From Halomonas piscis (GTDB lineage: Bacteria; Pseudomonadota; Gammaproteobacteria; Pseudomonadales; Halomonadaceae), in contig NZ_CP119391.1 in the NCBI RefSeq assembly GCF_031886125.1, positions 2,480,001 to 2,544,000 on the forward strand: a stretch of DNA of 64,000 bases, written 5' to 3'. Each line of letters starts with the position of its first letter. Positions within the stretch are counted from its first letter, which is position 1. Below are positions 61,407 to 64,000 of this stretch, one piece after another. Under the pieces are notes generated by a model, which saw only the letters and a program-made list of their open reading frames with translations, was not told where the DNA came from and did no database searches. Both the position numbers and the translations under genes were made by a program.

Positions 61407-62317
61407 CAGGAGTCATCGACTTTCACGAGGTAACCCATCGTCACGGCGCGCTGACTCGGCTGGACTCCCTGAGCTTCAGCGCCAGCCAGGGCGAAGTGCT
61501 GGCGCTTCTGGGCCACAACGGCGCGGGCAAGACCACTACCATGCACCTGATACTCGGGCTGCTGACGCCGACGTCCGGACGGGTCAGCGTGCTCGGCGGG
61601 ACGCCGGACAGCCGCCACGCCGCCGCGCTGCGCCAGCGCCTGGGCTACCTGCCGGAAAACGTCAGCTTCTACGAGGCGCTTACCGGCGTTGAGGTACTGA
61701 CCTATTTTGCCCGGCTCAAGCGCGCCGACCGCGGCCAGGTGACGCCGCTGCTGGAAAAGGTCGGCCTGGGTCACGCCGCCCACCGCCGGGTCAAAACCTA
61801 CTCCAAGGGCATGCGCCAGCGCCTGGGCCTGGCCCAGGCGCTGCTGGGCGAGCCTGGCCTGCTGCTGCTGGACGAGCCCACCACCGGCCTTGACCCGGCG
61901 GCCACCCGGGATTTCTACGTCACCCTTGACGAGCTGCGCGGCCGCGGCGGCACCGTGGTGCTGTCCTCGCACATCCTGCCGGGGGTGGAGCCCTATATCG
62001 ACCGCGCGCTGATCCTCGGCAACGGCAGGCGGCTGGCGCTGGGAAACATGGAGACGCTGCGCCGGGAGGCGGCGCTGCCGCTGGTCATCCGGGTGCGTGG
62101 CCGCCTTGCCGACAGCGACTGGCAGGCGCTGAGCAACCAGCCGGGGCACACGCTGCTGGCCCGGGACGACGCCGGTGCCACGCTCGCGGTGCCCGAAGCG
62201 GCCAAGCTCGACACCCTGCGCCGGCTCACCGGCACGGCGGGCGTCATCGACCTCGGCGTGGAGCCGCCGACCCTTGAGCACCTGTATCAGCATTTTTCCC
62301 GGGGAGCCCATCAATGA
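61403..62317 (+). CDS. nosF: ABC transporter ATP-binding protein NosF
   Basis: ATPase of the NosFY transporter that feeds sulfur species for CuZ assembly. Walker A GHNGAGKTTTMHLIL, signature YSKGMRQRLGLAQALL, Walker B LLLLDEPTTGLD and switch LSSHIL are present. The start at 61403 (MTGVIDFHEVTHRHG) gives 304 residues; the longer frame from 61136 is nosD out of frame. It overlaps nosY by 4 nt. Confidence 0.95.
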   Translation: MTGVIDFHEVTHRHGALTRLDSLSFSASQGEVLALLGHNGAGKTTTMHLILGLLTPTSGRVSVLGGTPDSRHAAALRQRLGYLPENVSFYEALTGVEVLTYFARLKRADRGQVTPLLEKVGLGHAAHRRVKTYSKGMRQRLGLAQALLGEPGLLLLDEPTTGLDPAATRDFYVTLDELRGRGGTVVLSSHILPGVEPYIDRALILGNGRRLALGNMETLRREAALPLVIRVRGRLADSDWQALSNQPGHTLLARDDAGATLAVPEAAKLDTLRRLTGTAGVIDLGVEPPTLEHLYQHFSRGAHQ

Positions 62318-63138
62318 ACGCCATCATGATTATCGCCGGCAAGGAGTTCCGCGACGGCCTGCGCAACCGCTGGGTGCTTTCCATTACTCTGGTGCTTGCC
62401 GTGCTCGCCGTGGGCATCGCCTGGGCAGGCGCGGCGGCCAGCGGCGGGCTCGGGTTTACCTCGCTTGCCAGCACTCTGGTCAGCCTGACCACGCTGGCGG
62501 TATTTCTCATCCCGCTGATCGCCCTGCTGCTGGCCTTTGATGCCGTGGTCGGCGAGCGCGAAGCCGGCACCCTGCTGCTGCTGCTCACCTACCCCATCAG
62601 CCGCTCGGCGCTGCTGCTGGGCAAGTTCTGCGGCCACGGGCTGATTCTCGGCGCGGCGACGACGCTGGGCTTTGGTATCGCCGGCATCACCATCGCGCTG
62701 GGCGCCGACGGCGTGGCGCTGGGGGAGCTGGCCCGGGGCATGGGGCTATTGATTGTCAGCACCGTGCTGCTGGGCTGGATATTTATCGCCTTCGCCTATC
62801 TGATCAGCGTGGGCGCGGCGGAGAAGCAGCGCGCTGCGGGCATGGCGCTGGGGGTGTGGTTTTTCTTCGTGCTGGTGTTTGATCTCGCGCTACTGGCGCT
62901 GCTGGTCAGCGTCAAGCAGGGCGGCGACTGGCTGGCCTGGCTTTTGCTCCTGAACCCCACCGAATGCTTCAGGCTTTTGAATCTGGCGGGCTTTGCCGCC
63001 GCGCGCGAACACGCCGGCGTGACCGCCATTGCCGCCCCCGGCGCGTTTCATCCCGCCACCCTGGTGGCGCTACTGCTGGGCTGGGCGGCCCTGCCGCTGG
63101 GGCTGGCGCTGTGGCGCTTCCACCGCCGCGCCGCCTAA
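62314..63138 (+). CDS. nosY: ABC transporter permease NosY
   Basis: Membrane partner of NosF with about six hydrophobic helices and the ABC-2 loop GEREAGTLLLLLTYPISRSALLLGKF. At 274 residues it is normal. It begins inside the nosF stop (ATGA) and ends 27 nt before nosL. Confidence 0.95.
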   Translation: MNAIMIIAGKEFRDGLRNRWVLSITLVLAVLAVGIAWAGAAASGGLGFTSLASTLVSLTTLAVFLIPLIALLLAFDAVVGEREAGTLLLLLTYPISRSALLLGKFCGHGLILGAATTLGFGIAGITIALGADGVALGELARGMGLLIVSTVLLGWIFIAFAYLISVGAAEKQRAAGMALGVWFFFVLVFDLALLALLVSVKQGGDWLAWLLLLNPTECFRLLNLAGFAAAREHAGVTAIAAPGAFHPATLVALLLGWAALPLGLALWRFHRRAA

Positions 63139-63165
63139 GCTTTATTATTCCTGGGGGAGATGCCC

Positions 63166-63690
63166 ATGCAACGTCTGTCACGCTACCTCGTTCTAGCCGG
63201 GCTTTTGGCCGCCGCCCTGGTGCTTGGCGGCTGCGGAGACTCTGCACCGAAGCCGCTCGCCGAGGCCGACCCCATCGCCTCGGGAGACAGCTGCCACGTC
63301 TGCGGCATGACCATCACCAACCACCCTGGCCCCAAGGGTGAGGCCTTCATGGGCCGCAATGAGGCCCCGCTCAAGTTCTGCTCCACCGCCGAGCTCTTCA
63401 CCTTTTTGCGCCAGCCGGAGAACGAGGCGCAGCTGTCCCACGCCTACGTCCACGACATGGGCGCCACCGGCTGGGAAAGCCCCGATGACGACGCCTTCAT
63501 CCGCGCCGACGAGGCCGTCTACGTCGTCGGCCACGATCGCCGCGGCAGCATGGGCCATACCCTTGCGCCCTTTGCCGACAACAGCGCCGCCGAGGCCTTT
63601 ATCGAAGACCACGGCGGCCAAATCGTTGCCTTTGACGACATTACCCTTGAGCGATTGGCCAACCTCGGCACAAGCGGTATGAAGCATTGA
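63166..63690 (+). CDS. nosL: Copper chaperone lipoprotein NosL
   Basis: Outer-membrane-directed lipoprotein that binds Cu(I) and delivers it to NosZ. The lipobox LVLGGC is near residue 22. The copper motif SCHVCGMTI and the later APLKFCSTAELFTFL and VYVVGHDRRGSMGHTLAPFAD are family patterns. The start at 63166 has GGGGGAG 6 nt upstream; the ATG two codons earlier touches that site. It is the last nos gene seen; no nosX/apbE follows within the window. Confidence 0.94.
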   Translation: MQRLSRYLVLAGLLAAALVLGGCGDSAPKPLAEADPIASGDSCHVCGMTITNHPGPKGEAFMGRNEAPLKFCSTAELFTFLRQPENEAQLSHAYVHDMGATGWESPDDDAFIRADEAVYVVGHDRRGSMGHTLAPFADNSAAEAFIEDHGGQIVAFDDITLERLANLGTSGMKH

Positions 63691-64000
63691 CATGGCAAGG
63701 CTTTGTAAGAGACCTGCCGGAGTTCCGGTGGGGATGCCGTCGCGCAGCAGAGCTGCCCTCCTACAATAGATCCGGGGCAACTCGCAGGAGGCCGGCTATG
63801 CCGGGCGATGCAGGCCGTAGGCCTGCCGAGGATTGTGCCAATGCCACCCACCCCAGGCGCCTGGCGGCGCCGTCGCGCAATAAATTGCCCTCCTACAGCG
63901 GCCTGACGCACAAGGGGCTTGTAGGAGGCCGGCTGAGCCGGGCGATGCAGGCAGCAGGCCTGCCGAGGATCGTGCCAATGCCACCCACCCCAGGCGCCTG
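63691..64000. repeat. 137-nt tandem repeat region reaching the window edge
   Basis: No gene. Two copies of an about 80-nt block (63784-63863 and 63921-64000), with near-identical sequence through CCACCCACCCCAGGCGCCTG, repeat with a period of 137 nt; the second runs off the window. Between them lies GCGCAATAAATTGCCCTCCTAC (63874-63895 region), the same motif found in the 55-nt repeats near aroB. Each block also holds a GCAGGC...GCCTGCC palindrome. Confidence 0.85.

Overview
The window reads as chromosome of a GC-rich gammaproteobacterium, most like the Halomonas group (inferred from gene order and protein sequence: smc-zipA-ligA, ccmA-I, recA-recX-alaS-lysC-csrA, mutS-fdxA, eno-kdsA-pyrG, pilMNOPQ-aroKB, nosRZDFYL). 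Most of it is ordinary core genome. The accessory part is a mobile-element zone at about 31.7-37.7 kb and a second IS cluster at 41.8-44.3 kb.

Layout. 1-14.2 kb, minus strand: 3'-truncated ligA, zipA, smc and a complete cytochrome c maturation operon ccmABCDEFGHI. 14.5-16.5 kb, plus strand: a small LexA/S24-fold protein without its catalytic residues, a YigZ/IMPACT protein and a DusC-type tRNA dihydrouridine synthase. 16.6-23.9 kb, minus strand: two identical tRNA-Arg(ACG), tRNA-Ser(GCT), csrA, lysC, alaS, recX, recA (with a LexA box), pncC. 24-27.4 kb, plus strand: mutS, fdxA, a DUF503 gene. 27.6-31.5 kb, minus strand: eno, kdsA, pyrG.

31.7-37.7 kb holds three IS110-family (IS1111-group) elements and one ISL3 element. 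The IS1111-type elements sit at almost the same position of a 55-nt repeat, part of which survives as a tandem array next to aroB. Their 3' non-coding regions share a 7-mer equal to the target core, which suggests RNA-guided insertion into this repeat. The ISL3 element has a perfect 8-bp target duplication inside the same repeat family. 37.7-46.6 kb, minus strand: the type IV pilus operon pilMNOPQ followed by aroK and aroB. Three IS5-family copies lie exactly across the pilO/pilP overlap, one nested in another, and they separate the pilP start codon from its gene.

46.8-64 kb: penicillin-binding protein 1A (mrcA), a 650-residue aconitase, then an anaerobic block: ubiU-ubiV (plus) converging on hemN-ubiT (minus), a frameshifted c5-type cytochrome, and nosRZDFYL for nitrous oxide respiration. 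FNR/ANR-like palindromes with -10 elements at class II spacing lie before ubiU and between hemN and the cytochrome-nos side. Together these genes would give oxygen-independent ubiquinone and haem synthesis plus N2O reduction. The window ends in 137-nt tandem repeats carrying the same short motif that the IS elements target.
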